From NCBI GenBank assembly GCA_049242865.1, contig JBMLOR010000065.1:14446-78445 (forward strand): DNA of 64,000 nt, in the 5' to 3' direction. Below are positions 35,241 to 44,605 of the stretch, in pieces. Under the pieces are notes generated by a model. It searched no databases. It saw nothing but the letters and a program-made list of their open reading frames with translations, and was not told the origin of the DNA. Source of the stretch: CAIVPM01 sp049242865. GTDB taxonomy: Bacteria; Bacteroidota; Bacteroidia; Chitinophagales; Chitinophagaceae. The position numbers and the translations under genes are program-made. The number at the start of each line of letters is the position of its first letter. The first letter of the stretch is position 1.

Positions 35241-35276
35241 CAAAAAAAAGAAGCACATATATATTATGCTTCTTTT
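35241..35276 (-). terminator. Terminator of the galM-galK-galT operon
   Basis: AAAAGAAGCA (35246-35255) pairs with TGCTTCTTTT (35267-35276). Read on the minus strand, the stem is followed by a run of T residues. It lies 65 bases after the galT stop. Confidence 0.85.
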
Positions 35277-35341
35277 AAATAGGGTTTAAAGTATTAAATT
35301 AATTGAATAAAATGTTTTTTTGATGAGTTGATGTACAAAAG

Positions 35342-36385
35342 CTATAAAGCATAATGCTTTGAGCTTAAGTTTCTTAAAACTTCTGCACTTCTTTCTGCAG
35401 TTATATCTCGTTGTGCTTCTCCTAACATTTCATAACCAACCATAAATTTTTTTACACTCGCACTTCTTAATAATGGTGGATAAAAATGAAAATGAACATC
35501 CCATTCCTCATGTGTTAACCCATCTGTTGGTGCTTGATGAATACCTGCACTATAAGGGAATGAGGTTTCAAATAAATTGTCGTATAATGTTGTTGTATGT
35601 TTAATAATACTTGCAAAATCAACTATTTGTTGATCGTTAAAATGTGCAATAGATGGTAAAGCATTTTTGCTTACAATCATAGTTTCAAAGGGCCAAGTTG
35701 CCCAAAATGGAACAAGCGTAACAAAAGAGTCGTTTTCAAAAACTATCCTTTCATTTAATTGTAACTCTTTTTGTAAATAATCTTGTAATAATGTTTTTTG
35801 ATGTGTTTTATAGTATTTTAATAAGTTGTTTTGAGTGCGTTGCACTAGAGATGGAATTGAACTTTGTGCCCAAATTTGGCCATGAGGATGAGGATTGCTG
35901 CAACCCATTACTGAGCCTTTGTTTTCAAAGATTTGTACGTGATTTATTTTAGGATGTTTGCTAAGCTCCTCGTATTGTTGTTTCCAAGTTTTTACTACCT
36001 CTTCAATGGCTTCTTGCTCCATTAATGGAAGTGTTAAAGAGTGATTGGGCGAAAAGCAAATTACCCTGTTAATTCCAAATTCTGGTTGTGATTTAAAAAA
36101 GTCATCTTTGCTATTTTCTTCATCAAACTCAATCGATTGAAATGCTGGATAATCGTTATCAAACACATAGCAACTTTCGTAATTTGGATTTACTTCACCA
36201 CCACTTCTTTGATTTCCTGCACATAAATAACAATTTGCATCATGTGTTATGGTGGGCAAAGGTGCAGCAGTTTCTTGTTGGCCTTGCCAAGGGCGTTGAG
36301 TTCGTTGAGGCGATACTAAAATCCATTCATCTAATAAAGGATTGTAGCGTCTGTGGGCATGTAGTTTATTATCAAAAGCAGTCAT
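35342..36385 (-). CDS. galT: Galactose-1-phosphate uridylyltransferase
   Basis: This 347-residue enzyme begins MTAFDNKLHAHRRYNPLLDEWILVSP in its N-terminal motif. It has zinc-ligand cysteines in NCYLCAG, CFSPNHSLTLPLM and the active-site SNPHPHGQIW with the uridylylated histidine (His168). It exchanges UMP between UDP-glucose and galactose-1-phosphate in the Leloir pathway. The frame is open to 36430, but that start would overlap galK by 38 bases; the ATG at 36385 gives the conserved N-terminus and a gap of 7 bases. Confidence 0.95.
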   Translation of the reverse strand: MTAFDNKLHAHRRYNPLLDEWILVSPQRTQRPWQGQQETAAPLPTITHDANCYLCAGNQRSGGEVNPNYESCYVFDNDYPAFQSIEFDEENSKDDFFKSQPEFGINRVICFSPNHSLTLPLMEQEAIEEVVKTWKQQYEELSKHPKINHVQIFENKGSVMGCSNPHPHGQIWAQSSIPSLVQRTQNNLLKYYKTHQKTLLQDYLQKELQLNERIVFENDSFVTLVPFWATWPFETMIVSKNALPSIAHFNDQQIVDFASIIKHTTTLYDNLFETSFPYSAGIHQAPTDGLTHEEWDVHFHFYPPLLRSASVKKFMVGYEMLGEAQRDITAERSAEVLRNLSSKHYAL

Positions 36386-36392
36386 AAATAAA

Positions 36393-37562
36393 TTATTTTT
36401 TTGGTGTGTAAATATGAGTTCCTTGGGCAATTTTTAGTTGAATAGCTTTGCCTTTTATGCCAAATTTTTCTTTGTAACTTTTAAGTACATTTTCTGTGAA
36501 AGATTTAACGGCAGTTTTTTCAATAATCAAAATCATACAACCTCCAAAACCACCACCCATCATTCTAGCCCCTAAAACTGCAGGATATTGTTTTGCTTGT
36601 GCTACTAAAAAATCTAGTTCGTCACAGCTTACGTGGTATAATTTACTTAAGCCATGGTGTGTTTGATACAGATATTTTCCTACTTTTTCTATTTCATTTT
36701 TGCTCAAGGCTTTTACTGTATTTTGTACACGAGCAATTTCTTCAACTACAAATTTGCAGCAGTCGTAAATATCTTTTGATAGGCTTTTTTTCACAAATTC
36801 TAGATGTTCTTTTTTTACATCTCTAAAGTTTTTTATTTCAGGAAAATGTTCCATTAAAAAAGCTTTTCCTTTTTGTGCAGCAGCTTTTCTGTCATTGTAT
36901 CCAGAAGCTAAAAGACTATGTTTTACTTGACTATCAATTAAAAGTACTTGATAATTACCTAGTGCAATAGAAACTTCTTTATGCTCAAAACTTAAGCAAT
37001 CTAGTAATAGAAAATAATTTTCTTTCCCAAACAAATTGGCATACTGATCCATTATACCACATTTTACACCAACAAATTTGTGTTCTGTTTTTTGAGCCAT
37101 TTTTGCCAGTTGTAAAGTAGTGTACTTTAAATTAAAAAGATGATTTAAAGCATAGGCAAAGCCACAAGTTAATGCAGCAGATGAAGATAAGCCAGCACCA
37201 ATTGGGAGGTTGCTACTAAATACAACTTGAACACCTTGTGGCAGCTTTTTTTTCATTTGGCTAAGAATACCAACAAAGTAGTTAACCCAAATTCTGTCTG
37301 TCGACACTAATGGCCCATTTAAATCAATTTCAACAGTATCTTTTATATCAATTGCAATAATCTTTGCAGTTTGTTTTTTTGTTTTTTTTATGGCAACACA
37401 AACATATTTATCAATAGCAGCAGGCATTACATAACCATCGTTATAATCAATATGTTCTCCAATAAAATTTATTCTTCCAGGAGAAAGTACAACTACATCT
37501 GCTTTGCTTTTAAATACATTTTCGAAATGTTGACTTGTGCTATTTACAATTTTTTGTGACAT
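36393..37562 (-). CDS. galK: Galactokinase
   Basis: This 389-residue GHMP kinase carries the galactose-binding signature SPGRINFIGEHIDYNDG (27-43), the ATP-binding LPIGAGLSSSAAL (119-131), the catalytic KCGIMDQYAN and the C-terminal MMGGGFGGCMI. It phosphorylates galactose at C1 for GalT. It sits between galM (33 bases upstream) and galT in one operon. Confidence 0.95.
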   Translation of the reverse strand: MSQKIVNSTSQHFENVFKSKADVVVLSPGRINFIGEHIDYNDGYVMPAAIDKYVCVAIKKTKKQTAKIIAIDIKDTVEIDLNGPLVSTDRIWVNYFVGILSQMKKKLPQGVQVVFSSNLPIGAGLSSSAALTCGFAYALNHLFNLKYTTLQLAKMAQKTEHKFVGVKCGIMDQYANLFGKENYFLLLDCLSFEHKEVSIALGNYQVLLIDSQVKHSLLASGYNDRKAAAQKGKAFLMEHFPEIKNFRDVKKEHLEFVKKSLSKDIYDCCKFVVEEIARVQNTVKALSKNEIEKVGKYLYQTHHGLSKLYHVSCDELDFLVAQAKQYPAVLGARMMGGGFGGCMILIIEKTAVKSFTENVLKSYKEKFGIKGKAIQLKIAQGTHIYTPKK

Positions 37563-37595
37563 GAATTTAATGTATTAATAATGATAAAATTTGAA

Positions 37596-38621
37596 TTAAA
37601 AATTTGAAAAATGGTAAGCTGTTTTATGTAAAAAAACTTCATCTTTTTTTAGCACTATTGAAGGAAAATTTTCGTGATGAACTGAATCTGGAAAATGTTG
37701 AGTTTCAAAACAAATACCACTGTAGGTGCCGTATTGTTTATATTTTTTTGTAACTAAAGCTTCGTTTACTTTTCCTCCAACATAAACATGGGTGCTTGGT
37801 TGATTAGTAAATACAGTAAGTTGTAAATTGTTTGTATTGCACCTTAAACAAGCAACACTTTCGTTTAAATTGTTGTTTACAAATGAAGTATCAATTGATG
37901 TTGGTGCAGCAGCATAGTTAGAAAAATTATAGTTAGATTGTTGTACATCTATAAAATTACCAGTAGGTATCATATCATTAGTTTCGAGCAATTGATTGGC
38001 TTGTAATTTTAATTCATGTTTGCTTAAGTCGGTAGAAGCATCGTCTAAATTAAAATAACTATGTTGTGTAAAGTTTACTACAGTGTCAGCATCACTTATG
38101 GCTTCAATTGTAATATCCCAAGTATTATCTTCTGTAATTTCATAAGTAAGATTGGTTTGCAAATTGCCAGGATAACCTTCTTCTCCATCTTTACTTAATA
38201 AGTAAAAAGTAATTTTATTTGATGCTACATGTTTTACTTCCCAAACTTTTTGACTAAAACCTTCAAAACCACCATGTAGTTGATGTGCACCAAAGTTGGC
38301 ATTTAAAGAAACTATCGTGTTGTTTAAATCAAACTGAGCATTTGCAATTCTGCCAGCAACTCTACCAACTATTGCACCAAAATAGGGCGAACCTCCAATT
38401 TCAAATGATTTGATATAATCCTCTACACTATTAAATCCTAAAACAACATCAATCAATTGATTATTATTCGGAACAAAAAGATTAGTAACAGTAGCCCCAT
38501 AATCGAGCACATTTAAACACATTCCTTTTGAATTTTTTATCGAGTAACCCGTAATGGCAGTTCCATTACTTAAATGTCCATGTATTTTTGGACTTTCGTT
38601 TGAAAGTAATTTAGCAAGCAT
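37596..38621 (-). CDS. galM: Aldose 1-epimerase (galactose mutarotase)
   Basis: This 341-residue protein has the epimerase motifs VLDYGATVTNLFVP, PYFGAIVGRVAGRIANAQF, NFGAHQLHGG, the catalytic His in FTQHSYFNLDD and the C-terminal ICFETQHFPDSVH, where a glutamate is the base. It converts beta-galactose to the alpha form used by GalK. It is the first gene of the gal operon. A TAAGTTTG element lies only five bases before the ATG, which would give a leaderless or almost leaderless message. Confidence 0.93.
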   Translation of the reverse strand: MLAKLLSNESPKIHGHLSNGTAITGYSIKNSKGMCLNVLDYGATVTNLFVPNNNQLIDVVLGFNSVEDYIKSFEIGGSPYFGAIVGRVAGRIANAQFDLNNTIVSLNANFGAHQLHGGFEGFSQKVWEVKHVASNKITFYLLSKDGEEGYPGNLQTNLTYEITEDNTWDITIEAISDADTVVNFTQHSYFNLDDASTDLSKHELKLQANQLLETNDMIPTGNFIDVQQSNYNFSNYAAAPTSIDTSFVNNNLNESVACLRCNTNNLQLTVFTNQPSTHVYVGGKVNEALVTKKYKQYGTYSGICFETQHFPDSVHHENFPSIVLKKDEVFLHKTAYHFSNF

Positions 38622-38625
38622 AAGC

Positions 38626-38633
38626 CAAACTTA
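38626..38633 (-). promoter_or_regulatory. Possible -7 element of the gal operon
   Basis: TAAGTTTG on the minus strand matches TAnnTTTG exactly, immediately before the galM ATG. No good TTTG is present at -33, as might be expected of a regulated promoter. Confidence 0.4.
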
Positions 38634-38655
38634 GAATTAAAAAAAATATAAACAT

Positions 38656-38693
38656 ACCAGTACCCACCAGTTTTTTGTATATTGCCTACCAGT
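38656..38693. promoter_or_regulatory. Three phased ACCAGT repeats between galM and the regulator gene
   Basis: ACCAGT occurs at 38656-38661, 38666-38671 and 38688-38693, start to start 10 and 22 bases, that is one and two helical turns. They lie in the divergent promoter region and are candidate sites for the adjacent GntR-type regulator. Confidence 0.5.
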
Positions 38694-38701
38694 TTAAAAT
38701 T

Positions 38702-39685
38702 ATGTTACCTAAAAACGATGTGCCAAAATATCTGCAAATTGTAAATGCATTAGAGCAATCAATTAGTAGCAAGGCTACAAGCTATGGACAAAAATTGCCT
38801 AGTGTAAATAAGTGTTGTTTGCAGTTTCATGTTTCAAGAGATACTGTATTATTAGCTTATGAAACTTTAAAAAAGCGTGGAATTGTACAAAGCGTTGCAG
38901 GCAAAGGATATTTTATAAAGAGTTATAAAATTGAAACACAGAAACGAGTTTTTGTATTGTTCGATGAATTAAATGCTTTTAAACAAGATTTATATGTATC
39001 ATTAGTTGAGCATTTGGGCATGCAGATTTTTGTAGATGTTTATTTTCATCATTTTAATTATAAAGTTTTTAAAGCATTGATTGAAGAAGCAAGGGGTAAT
39101 TACTCGTGTTATGTAATTATGCCATCGAACTTAAAGTATGCACCAGAAGCTATAAGTAAATTAGCAATGAATGAAGTTTACTTACTCGATCAAACAAGGC
39201 CAATTTGGAATAAATATGCTTCCGTTTATCAAGATTTTGAAAAAGACATTTTTGAATCGTTATTTAAAGTAAAACTGTTTCTCCGTAAGTATAGTAAAAT
39301 TGTTTTAATCTATCCTGGCGAAAAAGAACCAATTGGCATGGTAAAAGGCTTTGAAAAATTTAAAAAAACTACAACAACTATTTGCCAAGTTGTTACTGCA
39401 TTTAATGAAAAACTGTTGCAGCATGGCACAGTATTTATTGTAGTAAAGGATGAAGATTTAGTTGAATTAATTGAAGCAGCACATATAAAAAAATTCGTTC
39501 TTAAAAAAGATTATGGAATTATTTCGTACAACGATACCTCGCTAAAAAAAATTGTTGAAAAAGGAATTACTACCATTTCTACAGATTTTAAAAAAATGGG
39601 CGAAACTATGGCACAAATGATTTTGCAACAACAAGCCAATCAAGTGCACAATCCTTGCAATATTATTATTCGAAAATCATTATAG
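38702..39685 (+). CDS. GntR-type transcriptional regulator with LacI-like sensor domain
   Basis: A 327-residue regulator with an N-terminal GntR winged helix (VPKYLQIVNALEQSI, LPSVNKCCLQFHVSRDTVLLAYETLKKRGIVQSVAGKGYFI). The C-terminal domain resembles periplasmic sugar-binding proteins (VFVLFDELNAFKQDLYVSLV, YGIISYNDTSLKKIVEKGITTIS). This architecture is that of AraR-like sugar regulators. Divergence from galM, with repeats between, makes it the likely gal operon regulator. The start is put at the ATG at 38702 (MLPKNDVPKY). The frame also opens at 38675, but that stretch lies in the operator region. Confidence 0.85.
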   Translation: MLPKNDVPKYLQIVNALEQSISSKATSYGQKLPSVNKCCLQFHVSRDTVLLAYETLKKRGIVQSVAGKGYFIKSYKIETQKRVFVLFDELNAFKQDLYVSLVEHLGMQIFVDVYFHHFNYKVFKALIEEARGNYSCYVIMPSNLKYAPEAISKLAMNEVYLLDQTRPIWNKYASVYQDFEKDIFESLFKVKLFLRKYSKIVLIYPGEKEPIGMVKGFEKFKKTTTTICQVVTAFNEKLLQHGTVFIVVKDEDLVELIEAAHIKKFVLKKDYGIISYNDTSLKKIVEKGITTISTDFKKMGETMAQMILQQQANQVHNPCNIIIRKSL

Positions 39686-40615
39686 CTACTCATTAAGTAA
39701 AAACTTAATGTTTCTATGAATGCCTTGCAGTTTGCTGCGTTTTAATGGAGAATCTTTGAAAATAGTTGAAAAACTTTCTTGTGTTAATTGCAACCAGTCA
39801 GACTCATTAAAATCAAAGATTTCTCGAATGGGCTCAAAATCTTTTTCCATATGGCTTTTGCTAAATCTATTCCATGGACAAACATCTTGGCAAGTGTCGC
39901 AACCAAACATCCAATTATCAAATTTACCCTGTAAACCATTATGTATAAATGCATCTTTTAACTCAATGGTATGATACGATATACATTTATTAGCATCAAT
40001 AACTTTATTAGGTAAAATGGCTTCTGTTGGGCAATCATCAATACATTTTGTACAAGTGCCACAATAATCTTTAGCAAATTCATGATCATATTCCAACTCA
40101 ATATCTACAATTAAGGTGGCGATAAAAAAGAATGAGCCCTGTTGTTTAGTAATAAAGTTACCATTTTTACCAACCCAGCCTAAGCCACTTTTTACAGCCC
40201 ATGCTCGTTCTAAAACAGGGGCACTATCTACAAAGCCACGAGCATTAAAATTGCCTAGTTGAATTTGTAAAGCTGCATAAAATTCTTTTAAATATTTTTT
40301 GATGACGGTGTGATAGTCTTTGCCATAAGCATACTTACTAATTTTGTTTTTTGTAGTTGAAATTTGTTTGGGGTAATAGTTTTTTAAAACAGTAATTACA
40401 GATTTTGCACCAGGTACAAGCAGTTGTGGGTTTACTCTTTTATCAAAATGATTCTCCATGTATTGCATACCTGCATGGTGGTTTTTGTGTAGCCAATTTT
40501 CTAGCTTTTGTGCATCATTTTCTAAAAATTCTGCCTTAGCAATTCCACAGAAATCAAAGCCAAACTGCTTTGAGGTGTTTTTAATAAAAATTGATTTGTG
40601 ATGAAAACTATGCAA
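39686..40615 (-). CDS. queG: Epoxyqueuosine reductase
   Basis: This 309-residue iron-sulfur protein begins with a B12-binding-like N-terminal part (FGFDFCGIAKAEFL, HAGMQYMENHFDKRVNP). It has VLERAWAVKSGLGWVGKN and two 4Fe-4S motifs, CGTCTKCIDDCP and CDTCQDVCPW. It carries out the last step of queuosine synthesis, reducing epoxyqueuosine in tRNA. Its stop codon abuts the stop of the convergent regulator gene with no intervening base; a weak CATTAAGT/ACTTAATG hairpin lies within its last codons (39691-39710). Confidence 0.95.
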   Translation of the reverse strand: MHSFHHKSIFIKNTSKQFGFDFCGIAKAEFLENDAQKLENWLHKNHHAGMQYMENHFDKRVNPQLLVPGAKSVITVLKNYYPKQISTTKNKISKYAYGKDYHTVIKKYLKEFYAALQIQLGNFNARGFVDSAPVLERAWAVKSGLGWVGKNGNFITKQQGSFFFIATLIVDIELEYDHEFAKDYCGTCTKCIDDCPTEAILPNKVIDANKCISYHTIELKDAFIHNGLQGKFDNWMFGCDTCQDVCPWNRFSKSHMEKDFEPIREIFDFNESDWLQLTQESFSTIFKDSPLKRSKLQGIHRNIKFLLNE

Positions 40616-40672
40616 CTAAAAAAATTTTGTTATTATATAATAAGTTTTTAAAATTGTAAAAATAAACAAGTT

Positions 40673-42694
40673 ATGAATCACACTAAAAAACTGCTTTTGA
40701 TGATGCTATTGGCATGCAACCAACTTATTGCTCAAAACTTACGCAAAGAAAAATTTGGAAACATTAAAATCGAAGATTTTACTCCCACATCACCCATTCT
40801 AACTACAGATGATGCTGCGGTAATTTTATATGATATTGGCAGCACTGTATTTGAAGGTAATAATCAAGGTGGCTTTGATTTACTGTATAAACATCACAAA
40901 AAAATTTTAATAAAAAAAAGAAGTGCTTTTGATTTGGCAACTATACAAGAAAGGTTATATAATGGTGATTATGAAAGTGAAGAGAGATTGGAGGATGTAA
41001 AAGCTGCAACCTACAATATTGTTGATGGAAAAATTGTAACATCTAATTTAGAAGTAAAAAAAGATGTTGCAAAAGAACAATTGAATAAAAGTGTTTTAGA
41101 GAAAAAGTTTACATTGCCTGAGGTAAAAGAAGGCTGTATAGTAGAGTACTCATACACAGTAAGAACAAAAAATATTGGAGATATGCATAGTTGGGATTTT
41201 CAGGATGTGCATCCCACACTTTGGAGTGAATATCATGTAGTCATCCCACCAATGTATAGTTATCTTCAACAAAGAAGAGGGCTTGGCGAAAGGTATGATA
41301 TTGATAGCTTTAAAACAGTGTATCAAAATTATAATATAATTTTTCCAAACGATTATGGGCCAAGTGAGCATTATAATTTTCCAGGTGAGGCAAAATGGGC
41401 TTTATGGGTAAGAAAAGATGTTCCCGCATTTAAGCTTGAAGACTTTACATCTAGCTTAAGAAATTATTTAAGCAGTATTGAATTTCATTACTTTTCATTT
41501 CAATTAAATAAAGAAAGCCCGGTTAAACTAAAAATTAAAGATTGGCTAAGTACAGCAAGTAGTTATTTAAATGCTCCAAACTTTGGAGCAATTTTAAATT
41601 TGGAAAAAAATGAATGGGTGGCAACAGAAGCAAAAAAAATTGTAGGTACAAGTATAGATGAAGAAGCTGCAAAAAAAGTATACAATTATTTTAAAGATAA
41701 TTTTAACTGTATTTCAAAAAGAGGTACCACTTTTTCGAATGATCCTAAAAAAATTTGGCAGAATAAAAAAGGTAGGGTTAGTGATATAAATTTATTACTT
41801 AATGCATTTTTATATCATCTAGGGTTTAAAACTAGCCCTGTAATTTTAAGTACACAAAGCAATGGACGACCAGATGAAGTGAGAGCTATAACTTATCAGT
41901 TTAATTATGTTATTGCAGAATTAGAAATAAATAATAAAAAATATTTACTAGATGCCACTAATAAATATTTAGGCTTTGGACAAATTCCAGAAGATTGTTA
42001 TGGGGGTTCAGGAAGAAAAATTGATAGAATGCCAATTTTAATTCCACTTAATGCAGATAGTTTAATTGAAGCAAAAAGCACATCAATTTTTATTGTAAAT
42101 AGTGAAAAAAAAGGTAAGTTAGAGGCAAGTTTTACTACCAATTTGGGCGTGTATGAAAGTGCAAGAGAAAGGGAAAAATATAGTAAAGAAGGTAAAGAAA
42201 ATTACTTTAATAAATTTGAAAAAGCATATGCTTTTCCAATAAAAATTTCAAGTAAAGAGATTGAAAATGAAACTGAACTAACGGAGCCTTTTGTTTTAAA
42301 ATACGATTTTGATACCGAACTTGGGGATGAAGATATAATTTATTTTACACCACTACTAGCAGAAGCAACCACAAAAAATCCATTTAAAAGTGCTACACGC
42401 AATTACCCTGTTGAAATGTCTTATGGTATAGACGAAACTATTATACTAGATATGGAAATACCAAATGGTTATGTTGTTGATGAATTGCCTAAAAGCATAA
42501 AAGCCACTTTATTAGAAGGTGAAGGTAAATTTGAGTACATCATTGTTAATAGAAACAATAAAATTCAACTACGTAGTAGAATTTTTATTAACAAGGCAAA
42601 CTTTGCAACAGAAGAATATGAGGTGTTAAGAAATTTTTGGGGAATGATTGTAAAAAAACATGCCGAGCAAATTGTATTCAAAAAAATAAAATAA
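40673..42694 (+). CDS. Exported DUF3857/transglutaminase-fold protein, active site degenerate
   Basis: A 673-residue protein with a signal peptide (to about residue 20, LLACNQLIAQN), an N-terminal DUF3857 domain and a central transglutaminase fold (about 330-430). Where active relatives have GDCKDLS with the catalytic cysteine, this has GRVSDIN, with Val369 at that place. The histidine is Tyr412 (QFNYVIAEL); only Asp427 (LLDATN) remains. It is therefore probably not an active protease or transferase. DUF3858-like strands follow. Next to it, 6 bases downstream, is a paralogue with an intact cysteine and histidine. Function is unknown; it is presumed periplasmic. Confidence 0.82.
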   Translation: MNHTKKLLLMMLLACNQLIAQNLRKEKFGNIKIEDFTPTSPILTTDDAAVILYDIGSTVFEGNNQGGFDLLYKHHKKILIKKRSAFDLATIQERLYNGDYESEERLEDVKAATYNIVDGKIVTSNLEVKKDVAKEQLNKSVLEKKFTLPEVKEGCIVEYSYTVRTKNIGDMHSWDFQDVHPTLWSEYHVVIPPMYSYLQQRRGLGERYDIDSFKTVYQNYNIIFPNDYGPSEHYNFPGEAKWALWVRKDVPAFKLEDFTSSLRNYLSSIEFHYFSFQLNKESPVKLKIKDWLSTASSYLNAPNFGAILNLEKNEWVATEAKKIVGTSIDEEAAKKVYNYFKDNFNCISKRGTTFSNDPKKIWQNKKGRVSDINLLLNAFLYHLGFKTSPVILSTQSNGRPDEVRAITYQFNYVIAELEINNKKYLLDATNKYLGFGQIPEDCYGGSGRKIDRMPILIPLNADSLIEAKSTSIFIVNSEKKGKLEASFTTNLGVYESAREREKYSKEGKENYFNKFEKAYAFPIKISSKEIENETELTEPFVLKYDFDTELGDEDIIYFTPLLAEATTKNPFKSATRNYPVEMSYGIDETIILDMEIPNGYVVDELPKSIKATLLEGEGKFEYIIVNRNNKIQLRSRIFINKANFATEEYEVLRNFWGMIVKKHAEQIVFKKIK

Positions 42695-42700
42695 ACAGTA

Positions 42701-44602
42701 ATGACATACAAAAAATTTATTAGCCTTTTGTCGGTTTTAATAATCACCAACTTTTCAATCGCACAAGACTATGCTGTTGCTAACATTCCAGATTCATTAT
42801 TGCAAAATGCCAATGTTGTAAAGCGTTTTGAAGAACTAACTGTAGAAATAAAAGATATTGACAAAGCAGTATTTAAACATAAGTATGCTTACACTATTTT
42901 AAATGAGAAAGGAGCAAGGTTTGCTTATTACTTTAATGGATATGATAAATTAAGGAAATTAAGTGGTATTGATGGAAAGCTATTTGATGCTAGTGGAAAA
43001 GAATTAAAGTCGTTAAAACGAAAAGATATTATTGTAGAAAGCGATAATGATGATAGTTTTTTATCTGACGAAAAAATAAAATATTTTTCTTTTCAGTATA
43101 ACATATATCCCTACACTGTTGAGTACGAGAATGAAATAGTATTTGATGGAATTTATCAGTTATATCCATGGATTGCAGTTGATGCTTATAATATGAGTGT
43201 GCAACAAAGCAAACTTGTAATTAAACAACCTAAAAACTATCAGGTTCGTTTAAAATTTACTGGTGAAAACTATATTCAAAAAACTGTAAACGAGGGCAAT
43301 CAAGTTTTTGTATTGCAAAATTTTAAAGCTTTACAAAACGAGCCATTTGCACCCGATGCTTTAAGCATTTTACCCAATATAAAACTAGCTCCAAGTGATT
43401 TTAGTATAGCAGGGTATACTGGTAATATGGATACTTGGGAAGGTTTAGGTAAATTTCATTTAGAACTGAATAAAGGTAGAAATGATTTGCCTAATGAAAT
43501 TAAAAAAGCTGTACACGATATTGCAGACAACAAATCTACTATTGAAGAAAAGGTTAAAGCAATATATGAATATATGCAAAGTAATACTAGATATATTAGT
43601 ATTCAATTGGGTATTGGAGGCTGGCAACCTTTGCCTGCTAGCTTTGTAGCACAAAAAAAATATGGCGATTGTAAAGCTCTCAGCAATTATATGGTAAGTA
43701 TGTTGCAAGAGGCAGGTGTAAAAGCAAGTTATGTAATTATAAAATCAGACAAATACGAGCGAAATGGTCTATCAGAAAATTTTCCTACAGCAAATTTTAA
43801 TCATATAGTTTGTTGTGTACCTAATGGTAAAGATAGTATTTGGTTGGAGTGTACTAGTCAAACTTTAAGTGCTGGTTACATGGGCACTAGCACTGGTAAT
43901 AAAAAAGCATTATTGGTTAACGATGAAGGTGGCCATGTTGTAAGTACACCAAAATTTAATTTAAATAACGATTTTACAAAACGTACAGTTAATGCAGTTT
44001 TAAATATTGAGGGTAAAATAACCATTAAATCAAACACAATTTATAGTGGAACAGAGCAAGAACGCCCACACGGAATTTACAGTTATGCTAGCGAAGAAGA
44101 AAAGAAAAGTTATTATAACGAAATTTATAATTTACCAAATTACAGTATAACAAAAATTACACTAAAAGAGCAAAAGGGGCGTGTGCCAATAATGCAAGAA
44201 GATGTAGAAATTGAGGCCGAAAACTATGCAGCTGTTAGTGGTAAACGTATGTTTATTGTAGCTAATTTGTTTTCAAGAGAACCTAAATTGCCAAATGATA
44301 AACCAAGAACATATCCAATAGTTTATACAAGAACTTATAGAGATATTGACACAATAAATATTGAAGTTCCAAAAGGTTATACTATTGAATCAATGCCCAA
44401 ACCATTAGATGTAACGAATGAGTTCGGAAAGTATAAAATTGAGTATAGTTTAAACAATGGCATTTTAAAAGTTACTCGATTGTATGAGCAAGAAGTAAAT
44501 ACTTTTCCAGCAAATAGTTACAACGCTTTAGTAGCTTTTTACGATGTTATGTATAAGGCAGATAGGGCTAAAATTGTATTGGTAAAAAAGGAGGATAATT
44601 AA
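42701..44602 (+). CDS. Exported DUF3857/transglutaminase-like protein
   Basis: A 633-residue protein with a signal peptide (ending FSIAQD), the N-terminal DUF3857 domain (YAYTILNEKGARFAYYFNGY), a transglutaminase core and a C-terminal beta domain. The active-site residues are present: Cys324 in YGDCKALSNYM and His368 in NFNHIVCCVP. The third position is Glu383 in WLECTSQ instead of the usual aspartate. It may cleave or cross-link peptides in the periplasm. It begins 6 bases after the degenerate paralogue, and the pair probably works as one unit. The convergent suhB-like gene ends 3 bases downstream. Confidence 0.85.
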   Translation: MTYKKFISLLSVLIITNFSIAQDYAVANIPDSLLQNANVVKRFEELTVEIKDIDKAVFKHKYAYTILNEKGARFAYYFNGYDKLRKLSGIDGKLFDASGKELKSLKRKDIIVESDNDDSFLSDEKIKYFSFQYNIYPYTVEYENEIVFDGIYQLYPWIAVDAYNMSVQQSKLVIKQPKNYQVRLKFTGENYIQKTVNEGNQVFVLQNFKALQNEPFAPDALSILPNIKLAPSDFSIAGYTGNMDTWEGLGKFHLELNKGRNDLPNEIKKAVHDIADNKSTIEEKVKAIYEYMQSNTRYISIQLGIGGWQPLPASFVAQKKYGDCKALSNYMVSMLQEAGVKASYVIIKSDKYERNGLSENFPTANFNHIVCCVPNGKDSIWLECTSQTLSAGYMGTSTGNKKALLVNDEGGHVVSTPKFNLNNDFTKRTVNAVLNIEGKITIKSNTIYSGTEQERPHGIYSYASEEEKKSYYNEIYNLPNYSITKITLKEQKGRVPIMQEDVEIEAENYAAVSGKRMFIVANLFSREPKLPNDKPRTYPIVYTRTYRDIDTINIEVPKGYTIESMPKPLDVTNEFGKYKIEYSLNNGILKVTRLYEQEVNTFPANSYNALVAFYDVMYKADRAKIVLVKKEDN

Positions 44603-44605
44603 TAA

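Noticed and set aside
39686..39710. Terminator between queG and the gal regulator gene
   Set aside because: The hairpin CATTAAGT/ACTTAATG lies inside queG, is AT-rich and lacks a proper T run; the genes are simply convergent with no gap.
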